Source of the DNA: Sanderia malayensis
Lineage: Eukaryota > Cnidaria > Scyphozoa > Semaeostomeae > Pelagiidae
Assembly: GCA_013076295.1 (NCBI GenBank)
Contig: RQOL01000872.1
Coordinates: 62,001-126,000, forward strand
Length of the DNA: 64,000 nucleotides
Reading direction: 5' to 3'
A program made the translations under genes and the position numbers. Shown here in pieces: positions 1-11,958 of the stretch. Below the pieces are notes generated by a model. It made no database searches. It saw nothing but the letters and a program-made list of their open reading frames with translations, and was not told the origin of the DNA. Numbering within the stretch: the stretch's first letter is position 1; every line of letters begins with the position of its first letter.

Positions 1-1999
1 TGCTCATGATGTGCTAAGTAGATACAATTCTAATTGTTTGTTTAATGTGCAAATGGTTTACTATTACTTTATTCTTTTTATCTGCTTTCTGACAGACGTG
101 GCACTGGTTTTGTTTGTTTAGTTAGTTATAATTTATAAGTTGTATACAATTAGAAACTTAAGGTTAATCAAGTTAATTCTAAATCAGTTTGTTAACAATA
201 AAGTATTAGATGGCTATCGTTGCAATTTGAGAAATTAGCTTACAATTTGTTGCTGGTTAAGGACTGGATTAGTGAATGTAGGTTAATAGTTAAGCGAGTT
301 TGTGCTTGGCTGGTTGTTCCTATTTAGTCAACCTTGGTTAATTCTAGCGACAGTATTGGTCAAGACCATTGTTTATCATAGTTTTCATGATTTAGTGGAA
401 AGTTCATTTGCTTAGCTTTGGTTTTATAGCATTGTCATAAACGTAAACTAAATAGTTTATTTTGTACAGCTGGAAGAAGAAATATCAGAAGTGTAGGGGC
501 ATTTCTGTTATTGTATCTTCAGACGTCATGTTTTATAGAATTTTTATTAATTTGTTTTTCTAGTAATTTTTTAAAATGTTTCATCTCTGTTTCCGTTGCA
601 TTATAACATCAGCTTGAACAGAAGTGAAACATTTTTTAGTACTGATAGCATTTCATTATTGAATTATTGTTTCTAGCTCGTAAGCATTTTGGTTTTTTTA
701 TTTGCACAAAGTATTCGTTTGCCTGACGTGGGTTCTTTCACTGTTCAAGGGGCTAAAATCTAGTGTGGTCCTCGCTTTTGTTGATGTTCAGCCACTCGTC
801 TGATCAAATAATGATGATACGACCTGGGGGGTGCAGTAAATGCAATGACGCTATGGCCTACGGGGGGCAATGCTTACTGCTCTCGTGACTTATTTGCCTC
901 AAATCGATTTTTACCACCGCAAATCAACGTTTGCTGTTTCTAAAATTAGAGGCCTAGGAACGTTTGGTATAAATGCAACAGGTTTCATTTTCTGACTTTG
1001 AGAGTTAAACTTCATTGACTTGTGATTTGGAGCACGCTTCATAGCCAATTGTTTTGTTTTTTAAGTCATTTCGTATAAACGAACTTGGATAAAGACTGTG
1101 TTAACATAATATTGCGATAACATAATAGATGCATCATTTTCTTATCATTTGGGAATAGAGCCATTGATCGTGGATTTTGCAACTTGGTTAGACCAGATAG
1201 GGGATCTTGAGTACATGAGGCCATATGCCAAGCAAGGTAGCTGACAGCACTCCTCAAACCAGAGCTTGACATGGCGGAAGGGGCCGGGTATTTTTATTAT
1301 TATATTACTCCCTCCCACCTTTTAAAAATCAGAGCGTCCGGGACAAACCAGCGACCGTGGGGCTGGGTACCCACGGCCATAGGCTACGACGGCTGCAAGA
1401 GGCTACTTCCCCTGCAACCATCATAGCAACCCTACCACCCAATTTATCCACCCTCAGCTACCCCACCCATTGACCCCATTAGCCTAGCTACACATTACTA
1501 TGTTACTTTATTGCGCATCTATCCTAAGTTTATCGCGCATTCCTTAATTATCCTAAGTCATAATACTATCACAAGGGAAGAATTCCTTAAGCTATCAATT
1601 AATGAATTAATTTTAGATTACTCTTTATGTTAGCCTATGCCTATTGTTCCCAGATAAAATACACACCCTAACTTCTCATGTTGAATAAAATTGTACATGA
1701 TTTTGCTAGAAAAAAATAACTTATACAACAAAATATTTGTATTGCATTGTCTGTCGAGCTTTCATAAAACGCTGTGCTGCTGCTGTTTGTTCTGCTCTTC
1801 AAAACTTCTGTTTCGGCATCAACTTGATTATTCATCTTGAAACTGAAATATACAAGTATAAATAATCATTTAGATATCAATAATCATACAAAAATAGTCA
1901 TTAAATGTGAATAATTAAGAGCTATCGGTGAGAGTCGCCCGAAAAATAAAACCGAAAACATAGGGTTTTGGATAAGACCTTAGACGAAGCTTTGTCAAA
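1..1999. other. Gene-poor flank
   Basis: I see no supportable gene here. Open frames are short and lack splice context. The 1275-1500 stretch is relatively GC-rich, with a run of CCACC/CCACCC-type sequence that looks like an old repeat, but I cannot assign it to a family. Confidence 0.5.
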
Positions 2000-2197
2000 T
2001 TGCGAACAATGCAAACTAAAAACTTGTCATGTTTCACGTCTGTCTTTGCAAGTTTAGTTACATGCTATCATTTTATAATGACACTGGTTAGAAACGCGAG
2101 CCCTGAATTAGTCAACCAGAGAATCAAGAAAACCGATTTTGGTAATCATCATTATTCGAGAACAAACCAACATGACTTGAAAAAGAGATGGGCCTAA
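2000..2197 (+). pseudogene. Decayed GPCR fragment (TM5 and start of loop 3)
   Basis: A 65-codon frame contains TSVFASLVTCYHFIMTLVRN, which closely resembles ASVFLTMVICYYFIMKVVRN in transmembrane segment 5 of the GPCR at 3360-5329. After the shared segment the reading continues with a basic stretch and stops. No TM1-4, TM6 or TM7 is found next to it. It lies on the opposite strand to the intact gene, so it is best read as a relic of an inverted paralogue. The similarity is seen directly; that it is non-functional is inferred from the missing remainder. Confidence 0.6.
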
Positions 2198-2651
2198 ATT
2201 AGGCTCGATACCTCTGCTCGACATTTTAAGCTTGCACGAGGCGTTTTAAGATCTCAAAGTTTTGCCCAAAAATGCTTTAAAAACACAATCTATTGCAGTG
2301 AGAAGATGCCTAACACGCAAAGTAATGAATATTAAAAGAAATATCGCCACACTTACATTGAATTTTATTCCCAGTGCTTCATCTTTAAATATCACTTCTT
2401 TTTCGTCTTGCCTTGCCTCCAAGCCTTCCTTTCCTTTGGACTGGACTGGACGGCGCATGGCAAATGAGACGATGAACCAATTCCCGCGTTAGCATTCGTC
2501 ATTGTAAAATGCGCGAGACACTCCCAGAACGCAGAAAACACTTCATAGCGACCTTCGTAAAATAATTACCTGCCAAATGATAAAGCAATAATAACCTGTA
2601 AGCTGTTAACCAGCAAATACTACTAAATTATAATCATTTTAGCATAACGTG
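2198..2651. other. No gene seen
   Basis: Overlapping short frames on both strands (about 2246-2492) have no recognisable domain and look like chance frames. Confidence 0.5.
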
Positions 2652-2723
2652 GCCGTGATCGTATAGTGGTTAGTACATTGCGTTGTGGCCGCAATAACCC
2701 AGGTTCGAATCCTGGTCACGGCA
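2652..2723 (+). tRNA. tRNA-His (GTG)
   Basis: A full cloverleaf can be drawn. The acceptor stem is GCCGTGA paired with TCACGGC, followed by an A discriminator. The anticodon stem TTGCG/CGCAA encloses the loop TTGTGGC with anticodon GTG. The T arm is CCAGG TTCGAAT CCTGG. The internal promoter B box GGTTCGAATCC lies at 2702-2712. No CCA is encoded, as expected for a eukaryotic nuclear tRNA. A TTTT run near 2736 can serve as RNA polymerase III terminator. There is no intron. Confidence 0.97.
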
Positions 2724-3359
2724 AAACGGTTCATACTTTTACTTTATCTAATTTAATTATTTCAGAAAAAGAAATGCAAAATAATGAATCATTTAGCAAA
2801 ATATCACTTTGCAAAGTAGGAAATATAACAATGCTGTAATATGGCGTGCACATTCCGCCAAAAAACAGGCGTCCTACCAGCGTGCTTGCGCTGGCAGAAG
2901 ACCTACGTACGAACACATGCGTAACAAGGGCTGTGGCAAGAATTTTGATGGTTAGAAACATGAAACAACACGTGGTCAGAACAATATTGGCGGCAATTTG
3001 ACATGGAAAGGAGACAGATTGAGAACGAGGTGGAGACTTAATGTTTAGAAGCAAATAGAGTATGAGTTTGAATTTGAAGAAAGCAAAAGCATTGACTTCA
3101 AATTTATAAGCACCAGAACCATAACTTCTATATGAAATTTTAGTCGGAGTACTGGCAAATCAGAAGCAGTAATTGAAATTTTACATATTTCGGATAAAGA
3201 TGTATCTTTGACTTTAGTCAGTGGTTAAACTTAAAGAAAACGTGTTTTTTGACGGTGCACGCCATTCTATTATGCGCTAAAAATAAGAAGTTGCAATAAA
3301 ATATGACTTTAAACTTGATGCAAAATAAAGAAAGAATCTTCATTTTTTTAATTAAATAT
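2724..3359. other. Intergenic, no gene seen
   Basis: This stretch lies between the tRNA and the 3' end of the GPCR. The short minus-strand frames at 2731-3054 and 3218-3433 show no domain. The latter runs into the GPCR end in another frame. Confidence 0.5.
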
Positions 3360-5329
3360 TCACGTGGAAACAGTAAGGGCAGTTTCTTCAGATAAATCTC
3401 CTGAAACTGTTTTCGTATCACTTTTTTCTCCAACTACGGCCAGATTTCCTTTCTCAACAGAACCAGAGAGCGACTGCGTTTGAGCTTGTATGCCGAAAAG
3501 CATCTTCAGCCTCTCTTTGAATTCCGGTATTCTGAAGTAGTACACAGCAGGATTGATGGCAGAGTTGGCCATGGCCGTGGTCATGGCAACCGCATAGCAC
3601 ACCTCTTTCACATTTCCATGGAAACCTTTGTAATCAATAAAGGGTAGAGCACTGAATGAAACGATGCTCATGAAGACAGCAATGGGGGTGAACAGCAGGC
3701 CAAAGATTATTATGATTATTGCAATGGCTTTTGCAACACGAATGTGACTTCTTGTTTCTCTTCTTGTTTCTCTATGTTCATCGTCAATTACTTCCACGGC
3801 TGGTGTTATATTACGACTGGTATTTCGCACAACTTTCATTATGAAGTAGTAGCATATGACCATGGTTAAAAACACAGACGCAATGAGTAAGATTATGGCT
3901 GCACAGTACAGCGATTCACCTGGGGAAAAACAGAGAAAGGATAACATATTTACAATTTTTTCTGGGGCGGGCAAGAAGTTTTTAAAAATTGTGTCTGTTT
4001 AAAACTTGGCCGGAGGCCGTTGCTTGAAACAGCTGGGGGTCTTGGGCGATTAAAGCCCACCCAGCGGGTCCAGGGCAGCGCCCTGGTAGAAGTCCAGGGG
4101 GCGAAGCTCCCGGGATTTTGTCATTCCTGAGGTCTCAAAATGGCTTAGGATTCTTTTATTTCTCTTTCTGCATACATTATTAGAGCAACACAAAAAACCT
4201 TTACAGAAGCATAACAAATGGGTATAGTTACGAGAGTCAATCTCAGCAAAAATGTTTTGAAACAACACCCGTTGATAGCAGCTTTGAACGTCGGAAAACG
4301 TCGGAGAATTCCCTTCCAAGATGGGAATTCATGGGAGACGCTCTAATGCTCTTAAGCTGATATATGATTTCAAATATGGAAGTTTTACATGTCCAATAGA
4401 ATCGTGAACTGACCTATAGACTTTAATTTTCACTTGTTTATTGGGAACTGTCAAACAAAAAGGTATCATTTTTGTGTTTTACATTGAAATAATCTTGCGA
4501 CACAATTCACAGAACGTAGGCCTACCGCCCCCCCCCCCAGTTTTCTCATCGGATTTGCATGAATCTCAGAGACAATCTTTCTGAAAAAGTGGGGGGACTA
4601 GTCCCCCCATTCCCCCCCCTTGCGCCGCCACTGCTCCATTATTCTCTTTACTAGCAGGCTGCAGTTTCTTACATGTCCCTTTCTATTTATGCGGGAATTA
4701 CTGTATTTTCCACAAACATATTTCTGAAATTTATTTGAGAACATCGTCTTTCTATTAAAGGACTATATATAAATCATCTTTTAATCATAAATGCAAAATA
4801 TAAATCATGTAGAAAATGAATGATAAGAGCAAACAAATCTGAACTTACCAGCGAATCTGATAAATGGCAGAGCAGCAGGCAATGTCCAACAAAACAAAAT
4901 AAGAAAAGCAATCTTCATTCTGCTCATATGATGTGGATAATTGACAGTTTTGATCAGGTGCATGCAACGATCGTAACTGATCAATGCAATTGACATTATA
5001 GAGGCACATAAGAGAAATGTAGCCAGGAACCTTCTGACGGTATTGAACGTACAATTGTAACGGAGTGTAGCTGAGAATAATTGCATCACATGCATTGGTT
5101 CCAAGATGATTCCAACAAGAAAATCAGTCATTGCAAGTGACAGAAGGCAAGTGTTTGATCTCGTCTGCAGACGTTTGTTCTTGTAAATAATCACAAACAT
5201 TAAAAGATTTCCCAGCAATGCCAGCAGACCAATAACACTGTTTGTTATACCAAGTGTAATACGTAATTCAGAAGAGACACCCAAGTTGGTCACACATTTA
5301 TCCATGACAAATTCAAGAGTCGTACACAA
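3360..5329 (-). CDS. Rhodopsin-family (class A) G protein-coupled receptor
   Basis: Two coding exons, 5329-4849 and 3919-3360, are joined across a clean gtaagt donor (4848) and cccag acceptor, with a glycine codon split by the intron. The product is 346 aa, a usual class A size. Seven hydrophobic segments are visible. TM1 ends in GNLLMFVIIYKNKR and TM2 has LLSLAMTDFLVG. TM3 ends ISYDRC, where DRY would be usual. TM5 is ASVFLTMVICYYFIMKVV. TM7 carries NSAINPAVYYFR, the NPxxY motif, followed by an amphipathic helix. A Ser/Thr-rich tail follows. The fold resembles the large adenosine/melanocortin-like orphan receptor sets of cnidarians; the ligand cannot be deduced. A second ATG 24 nt downstream (MDKCV) is an equally plausible start. 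The 929-bp intron holds repeat debris. Confidence 0.9.
4010..4640. repeat. Transposon debris in GPCR intron
   Basis: About 4010-4130 is a GC-rich mid-repetitive-looking stretch with GTCCAGGGGGCGAAGCTCCC. About 4530-4633 has poly-C and poly-G tracts and ends in TTGCGCCGCCACTG. The reverse of that end, CAGTGGCGGCGCAAGG, resembles the terminus of the complete hAT-like MITE at 17606. Only one end is recognisable here. Confidence 0.45.
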
Positions 5330-5680
5330 AGCGTTTGCTTCTTAAAACATCTGTCGCAGAATATTCAATGTTCAGCAAAGTTCCATTTATTTGGATATTC
5401 CGAGGAAAAACAATCTGGTCTTATGAACAATTGTCTTCTGAAAAATCAAGGGCTAGCCGCTTGACTTTACTTTCGCGTTGTGACATTTTCTAACGTGCTA
5501 TCTAAACTACTTTCTCTTTCGAGGTAAATACGAAAACAACTGACTTACAATCCGATTGTCATGCATAACAAGGTGATAGCTGTTTAGAAACAAAAACTCG
5601 GTGCCTTCGCAACGGCGTTTAACAACGTCATCAGAATCTGATCTGAAAGAAAATCATAAAAACAGGCATTAGATAATAGG
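5330..5680. other. Upstream region of the GPCR
   Basis: No coding sequence is seen. A 5' untranslated exon and promoter of the minus-strand GPCR probably lie here, but no TATA box or splice site can be fixed with confidence. Confidence 0.4.
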
Positions 5681-5718
5681 CTAGGAAGGCTGGCGCGCTT
5701 CGCGCGCCACCTCCCTAG
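5681..5718. repeat. GC-rich hairpin at unit 1 boundary
   Basis: The core palindrome GGCGCGC-TTC-GCGCGCC (5692-5708) is set in a weaker outer stem CTAGG/CCTAG. Identical copies sit at 8546-8583 and 11921-11958, always immediately before the minisatellite. Confidence 0.8.
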
Positions 5719-6195
5719 TATTTTGGCCTCCGACGTGAGTGGAACAGCGATCTTCATAAAAAGTAGGGTGGGTTTCCGTTGTTTTGGCCTTTGATCTGAG
5801 TGAAACAGCGATCTTCAACAGAAGTGGGGTGGGTTTCTGTTGTTTTGGCCTTCGACCTGAGTGGGATAGCGATCTTCATAAAAAGTAGGGTGGGTTTCCG
5901 TTGTTTTGGCCTTTGATCTGAGTGAAACAGCGATATTCAACAGAAGTGGGGTGGGTTTCTGTTGTTTTGGCCTTCGACCTGAATGGGATAGCGATCTTCA
6001 GCAAAAGTGGGGTGGGTTTCAGTTGTTTTGGCCTTCTATCCGAGTGGGAAAGCGATCTTCAACAAAAGTGGGGTGGGGTTCTGTTGTTTTGGCCTTCGAT
6101 CTGAGTGAAACAGCGATCTTCAACAGAAGTGGGGTGGGTTTTTTATTGTTATTGCCTCTGATCTGAGTGGAACAGTGATATTGAACAAAAGTGGG
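5719..6195. repeat. 61-bp minisatellite array, unit 1
   Basis: About eight copies of a 61-bp unit containing TGTTTTGGCCTT and AAGTGGGGTGGGTTTC. TGTTTTGGCC starts at 5780, 5841, 5902 and 5963. Neighbouring copies alternate between two variants (ctgagtgaaacagcg and ctgagtgggatagcg), so the true repeat is a 122-bp dimer. Open frames here are artefacts of a period close to a multiple of three. Confidence 0.9.
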
Positions 6196-7475
6196 ATAGA
6201 CACGCAAAGTAATATACTTTCAGTTGAAATTATGCAAGTTTTAATAGCTCCATCCATTCCCCTAACACACGGTCCATGGAACCCCCGAGCCCCTGTTTCC
6301 ATTCCAGGTTGTTCCAGGTCCATGTTTTCCCCTGATGCGAGAAATCCAGCACATTATTCCGCGTGGCAGAAACACCTCAACTCAAAACCCACGCAGAGAA
6401 TAAGCTCTGTGAACAATAGATCAGGTTTGCGAGTAATATCAGAAAACCATTGCGAATGAATTGATCCACTGGGATCGAGATTTTGATTAAAGAATAAACA
6501 GTTTAAAAAATACAGATTAAATCTCCCTAGCACACGGTGCATGTAATCCCGAGCCCCGATTGCCATTCCAAGTTGTTCTGGGTCCATGTTTTTATCCATG
6601 CACAAATTTCAGCAGCTATTTTAGCCAGTGTGGCAGAAACGCCTGAACTCGAGCCCCATGCAGAGAAACTTTGTGAACAAAGGATCAGATTTGTGAGTAC
6701 ATAATATGAGAAAACAGATTCGGACTGAATTTATCAATTTCATTCGAGATTTCGATTAAAGAATACACACTTTTAATACACCAGTTGGCACTCAATAACG
6801 CATGTTTATAACTACACGAATTCCATGAAAGCAATACGCAAGCCCATTATGAAAATTTTAGTGGGGCCCCAAATTTGAATGCTCCTAAACACCCAGGGAC
6901 CAGTCAAAAATGATTAAATATAAGTGCTTTTAAAAACAACAGATCATGAAAGTTTTTGAACAATTTACTCACATCTTTCACAGGCCAAAATCCACAACTT
7001 TCGTGTTTTGAATAGCGAATCACGCTCAGTGACAGGCACTTTTAGAATCCACGTGGAATTGAAGCAACCTTTCCAGCGTTTATCTGATCCAGAAAGAAAT
7101 TGATGTGCTTGAACGATGAATCCACAATGTTAGCAGGCGGATGGCAAGTCGGCAATAGTAATTCAGCAAAATAGCTTTTAGGCAACTCCACGTGTTTAGA
7201 ACGCCTTCGGTTCAGTGAAATCCCAAAATTGCTGTTTCTGAAATTCATGAGTTACATTGTTGTATCCAAACCTGTTCTTATAAAAGCAGAATTTGATTAT
7301 TCATCGGTTTAGTATTCGATTTGATATAGTGGAGATTTGTAAAGCAAAGAATAATTTAGAAATTTAGAGCACGCAAAAATTTCTATAAACCAGCTCATCA
7401 GAATATTTTGAAAACAGGATAAGAAAGATACAAAGAAGTTTAGTAAAGGCAAATATAAACAACTTAGTCACTTAC

Positions 7476-7660
7476 CAGTAGAGTTCTCCTCGTAACAGTT
7501 CTGAAGAGTAACATTGATGTAAAATTCCAGTTGATGGCAAAGGAGGGCAAAATAGCTTTTAGACAACTGCACCACGTGCTTTGAAGGCTTTCAGTTCAGT
7601 TGAGTGAAATCACGAAATTGCTGTTTCTGAAATTCCTTATTTAGATCGTTGTATCCAGAC
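7476..7660 (-). repeat. Exon-like module, unit 1
   Basis: 185 bp on the minus strand between an ...ttacag acceptor and a GTAAGT donor. It is the 180-bp module seen in units 2 and 3 plus a 5-bp tandem duplication (gttca, near 7592). An in-frame stop follows shortly after the acceptor in the frame that continues from the upstream block. Confidence 0.6.
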
Positions 7661-7863
7661 CTGTAATTATAAAAGCAGAATTTGATAATTCATCGTTTTA
7701 GTATTCGATTTAGGGCAGTGGGGATTTCTAAAGCAAAAAATTATTTAGAACTTTAGAGCGCCTAAAAATTTCTAAAAACCAGTCGACCTGAATATATTGA
7801 AATCAAAATAAGAAGGTACAAAGAAATTTAGTAAAGGCCAACAGAAACAACTTAGCCACTTAC

Positions 7864-8530
7864 CAGTTAAATCCTGAAGCTTTTAGTTGGAAATCTCGAG
7901 TAAAACGGCAGCAAAAATAAAACAGCCATCCAACAAAATAAATCCATTCGGTTTGCCTGCCCATCCCAAAAATTCGAAAATCAAAAATGAATTGCACACT
8001 TTTCTCTTTCTCGTCAACCAACCAAAGGTCAAGGTAACAAAGGACGCAAACGAATAAGTGCGAAACGTAACAGGGTTTCATTGTTTCGAAAAGGCTTGGC
8101 AACGCAAAACAACGCACGACCGATCTTTCCAGAAACATAACATCATCCAGACGCCGTATTCGTCAGGGGGTCGCGGAGCACAACACGTTTTGTTCTATTC
8201 AAAAGCTTCAGTACGCGTCAAAGCTCTCGACACGTCCCCCGCACGCAAAACAAAAGGCGAAAGAACAGCACGCACTCCATCCTCTCACACGAAAGAGAAA
8301 GGCCTGATTACGGGAAAACAAAGGGCGAAGAATTTTCGAGTTAGAAAATTGGAAATATCTCGAAAACCAAAACGAATTTCGAAAAAGCAATAAGGCGTTG
8401 CAAATATACACGTTACTGGGAAGACCTCCGAGTAGTTTTGGAATTAAATAGAGTGGCCAGATTCTCGGAACCGTGGGTACAAAACTGGCGAAGGGAAGCC
8501 TTTGAGCGCAACACCTTTACCGCTCAGATT
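7864..8530 (-). other. First-exon-like block, unit 1
   Basis: About 650 bp that on the minus strand ends in AACTG/GTAAGTGG. It contains a 73-codon frame from ATG (MKPCYVSHLFVCVLCYLD...) that would splice in phase into the next module and then stop. The same frame is broken in units 2 and 3 by small indels. A coding role is therefore doubtful. Confidence 0.45.
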
Positions 8531-8545
8531 TTAGTATTATAGTGA

Positions 8546-8583
8546 CTAGGAAGGCTGGCGCGCTTCGCGCGCCACCTCCCTAG
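8546..8583. repeat. GC-rich hairpin at unit 2 boundary
   Basis: Same sequence as the hairpin at 5681-5718. Confidence 0.8.
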
Positions 8584-9605
8584 TATGTTGGCCTTCGATG
8601 TGGGTGAAGCAGCGATCTTCAACAAAATTGGGGTGGGTTTCTGTTGTTTTGGCCTTCGACCTGAGTGGGATAGCGATCTTCAGCAAAAGTAGGGTGGGTT
8701 TCCGTTGTTTTGGCCTTTGATCTGAGTGAAACAGCGATCTTCAACAGAAGTGGGGTGGGTTTCTGTTGTTTTGGCCTTCGACCTGAGTGGGATAGCGATC
8801 TTCATAAAAAGTAGGGTGGGTTTCCGTTGTTTTGGCCTTTGATCTGAGTGAAACAGCGATCTTCAACAGAAGTGGGGTGGGTTTCTGTTGTTTTGGCCTT
8901 CGACCTGAGTGGGATAGCGATCTTCATAAAAAGTAGGGTGGGTTTCCGTTGTTTTGGCCTTTGATCTGAGTGAAACAGCGATCTTCAACAGAAGTGGGGT
9001 GGGTTTCTGTTGTTTTGGCCTTCGACCTGAGTGGGATAGCGATCTTCATAAAAAGTAGGGTGGGTTTCCGTTGTTTTGGCCTTTGATCTGAGTGAAACAG
9101 CGATCTTCAACAGAAGTGGGGTGGGTTTCTGTTGTTTTGGCCTTCGACCTGAGTGGGATAGCGATCTTCAGCAAAAGTGGGCTGGGTTTCTTTCGTTTTG
9201 GCCTTACATCTGAGTGGGACAGTGATGTTGAACAAAAGTGGGGTGGGGTTATGTTGTTTTTGCCTTTGGCCTGAGTGGGACAGCGATCTTAAACAGAAGT
9301 GGGGTGGGTTTCTGTTGTTTTGGCCTTCTACCTGAGTGGGACAGTGTCAACAAAAGTGGGGTGGGTTTCTGTTGTTTTGGCCTTCGATCTGAGTGGGAAA
9401 GCAATCTTGAACAAAAGTGGGGTGGGTTTCTGTTGTTTTGGCCTTCGATCTGAGTGGGACAGTGATGGTAAACAAAAGTTGGGCGGGCTCTTGTTATTTT
9501 GGCCTTCGGCCTGAGTGGGACAGCGATCTTAAACAAAAGTGGGTTGGGTTTTCCATTGTTATTGCCTCTGATCTGAGTGGAACAGCGATCGTCAAAAAAG
9601 TGGGA
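8584..9605. repeat. 61-bp minisatellite array, unit 2
   Basis: About 17 copies, the longest of the three arrays. Copies in the left half alternate between the two dimer variants almost perfectly. Copies after about 9180 are more divergent and vary in length (one lacks several bases near 9345), the usual gradient of decay towards an array edge. Confidence 0.9.
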
Positions 9606-10853
9606 TGGATAAGCAAAATAATATACTTTCAGTTGAAATTATGCAAGTTTTATTAGTTCCATCCATTCCCCGAACACACGGTCCATGGAACCGCCGAGCC
9701 CCGGTTTCCATTCCAGGTTTTTCAAGGTCCATGTTTTCCCGTCATGCGAGAAATCCAGCACTTTATTCAGCGTGGCAGAAACACCTCAACTCAAAACCCA
9801 CGCAGAGAAAAAGCTCCGTGAACAATGAGCAAGTTTCCGAGTGATATCAGAAAAACCATTCCGAATGAATTGATCCACTCGATTCGAGATTTTGATTAAA
9901 GAATAAACAATTTAAAAAATACAGATCAAATCTCTCCCGAGCACACAGTGCATGTTTTTCCCCATGCACAAATTTCAGCAGCTATTTTAACCAGCGTGCA
10001 GAAACGCCTCAACTCGAACCCCATGCAGAGAAACTTTGTGAACAAAGGATGAGATTTGTGAGTACATAATATTAGAAAATAGATTCGGACTGAATTTATT
10101 AATTTCATTCGAGATTTCGATTAAAGAATTTGCAATTTTAATACACCAGTTTGCACATAATAGCGCATGTTTACAGCTACACGAATTCCATGAAAGCAAT
10201 ACAGCAGCCTATTATGAAAATTTTAGAGGGGCCCCGAAGTTGAATACTTCTAAACACCCAGGTACCAGTCGAACATGATTAAATATAAGGGCTTTTAAAT
10301 ACAGCAGATCATGAGAGTTTTTAAACAATATACTCACATCATTCACAGGCCAAAATCCGCAACTTTCGTGTTTTAAGTAGCGAATTACGCTCAGTAACAG
10401 GCACTTTTAGAATCCAAGTGGAATTGAAGCAACCTTTCCAGCGTTTATCTGATCCAAAAAGAAAGTGATGTGCTTGAAAGATGAAATCACAATGTTAGCA
10501 GGCGGATGGCAAGTCGGCAATAGTAATTCAGCAAAATAGCTTTTAGGCAACTCCACGTGTTTAGAACAATGGTTTAGAACGCCTTCGGTTGAGTAAAATC
10601 CCAAAATTGCTGTTTCTGAAATTCGTGATTTAGATCGTTGTATCCAAGCCTGTTATTAAAAACACAGAATCTCGTCATTCATCGGTTTGGTATTCGATTT
10701 GATATAGTGGAGATTTGTAAAGCAAAGAATTATTTAGAAATTTAGAGCGGGCAAAAATGTCTACAAACCAGCTCATCAGAATAACTTGAAAACAGGATAA
10801 GAAGGATACAAAGAAATTTAGTTAAGGGAAATAGAAACAACTTAGCAACTTAC

Positions 10854-11033
10854 CAGTAGAGTTCTGCTCGTAAAAGTTCTGAAGAGTAACATTCAAGCAA
10901 AATTCCAGTTGATGGCAATAGAGGGTAAAGTAGCTTTTAGACAACTGCACCACGTGCTTTGAAGGCTTTCAGTTGAGTGAAATCACGAAATTGGTGTTTC
11001 TGAAATTCCTTATTTAGATCATTGCATCCAGAC
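10854..11033 (-). repeat. Exon-like module, unit 2
   Basis: A 180-bp module with intact acceptor and donor on the minus strand. It corresponds to those at 7476, 13716, 14100, 14483 and 14871. Confidence 0.6.
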
Positions 11034-11236
11034 CTGTAATTATAAAAGCAGAATTTGATAATTCATCGTTTTAGTATTCGATTTAGTACAGTGGGGATTT
11101 CTAAAGCAAAAATTTATTTAGAACTTTAGAGCGCGTAAAAATTTCTAAAAACCAGTCGACCTGAATATATTGAAATCAAGATAAGAAGGTACAAAGAAAT
11201 TTAGTAAAGTCAAACAGAAACAACTTAGCCACTTAC

Positions 11237-11920
11237 CAGTTAAATCCTGAAGCTTTTAGTTGGAAATCTCGAGTAAAACGGCATCAAACATAAAACAGCC
11301 ATCCAACAAAATAAATCCATTCGGTTTGCCTGCCCTCCCAATCCCAAATTCGAAATTCGAAAATGAAAAATCAATTGCACACTTTCCTTGTCAACGAAAA
11401 GCCAGAGTAACAAAGGACGCAAACGAATAAGTGCGAAACGTAACAGGGTTTCATTGTTTCGAAAAGGCTTAGCAACGCAAAACAATGCACGATCGATCTT
11501 TACAGAAACGAAACATCATCCAGACGCCGTATTGGTCAGGGGGTCGCGGAGCACAACACGTTTTGTTCGATTCAAAAGCTTCAGTACGCAACAAAGCTCT
11601 GGACACGTCCCCCCGCACGCAAAACAAAAGGCGAAAGAACAGCACGCACTCCATCCTCTCACACGAAAGAGAAAGGCCTGATTACGGGAAAACAAAAGGC
11701 GAAGAATTTTCGAGTTAGAAAATTGGAAATATCTCGAAAACCAAAACGAATTTCGAAAAACCAAAAAGGTTGTGCAAATATACACGTTACTGGGAAAACG
11801 TCCGAGTAGTTTTGAAAATAAATAGAGCGGGAAAATTGTAGGAAACGTGGCCCACAAAACTCGCGAAGAGAAGCCTTTGAGCGCAACACCTTTACCGCTC
11901 CAATTTTAGTATTATAGTGA
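11237..11920 (-). other. First-exon-like block, unit 2
   Basis: The counterpart of 7864-8530, with several small indels that change the reading frame. The AACTG/GTAAGTGG donor is kept. Confidence 0.45.
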
Positions 11921-11958
11921 CTAGGAAGGCTGGCGCGCTTCGCGCGCCACCTCCCTAG
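11921..11958. repeat. GC-rich hairpin at unit 3 boundary
   Basis: Same as the hairpin at 5681-5718, displaced by exactly 6240 bp. Confidence 0.8.

Noticed and set aside
4050..4319. 89-codon minus-strand frame in the GPCR intron
   Set aside because: It lies in repeat debris between two well-supported coding exons and has no domain.
5906..6166. ORFs inside the 61-bp minisatellites (also 9092-9656, 12146-12406)
   Set aside because: They are open by chance because of the repeat period, with no splice context, and appear on both strands.
8058..8393. 111-codon plus-strand frame, also found in units 2 and 3
   Set aside because: It is antisense to the first-exon-like block and its frame is not kept among the three copies.
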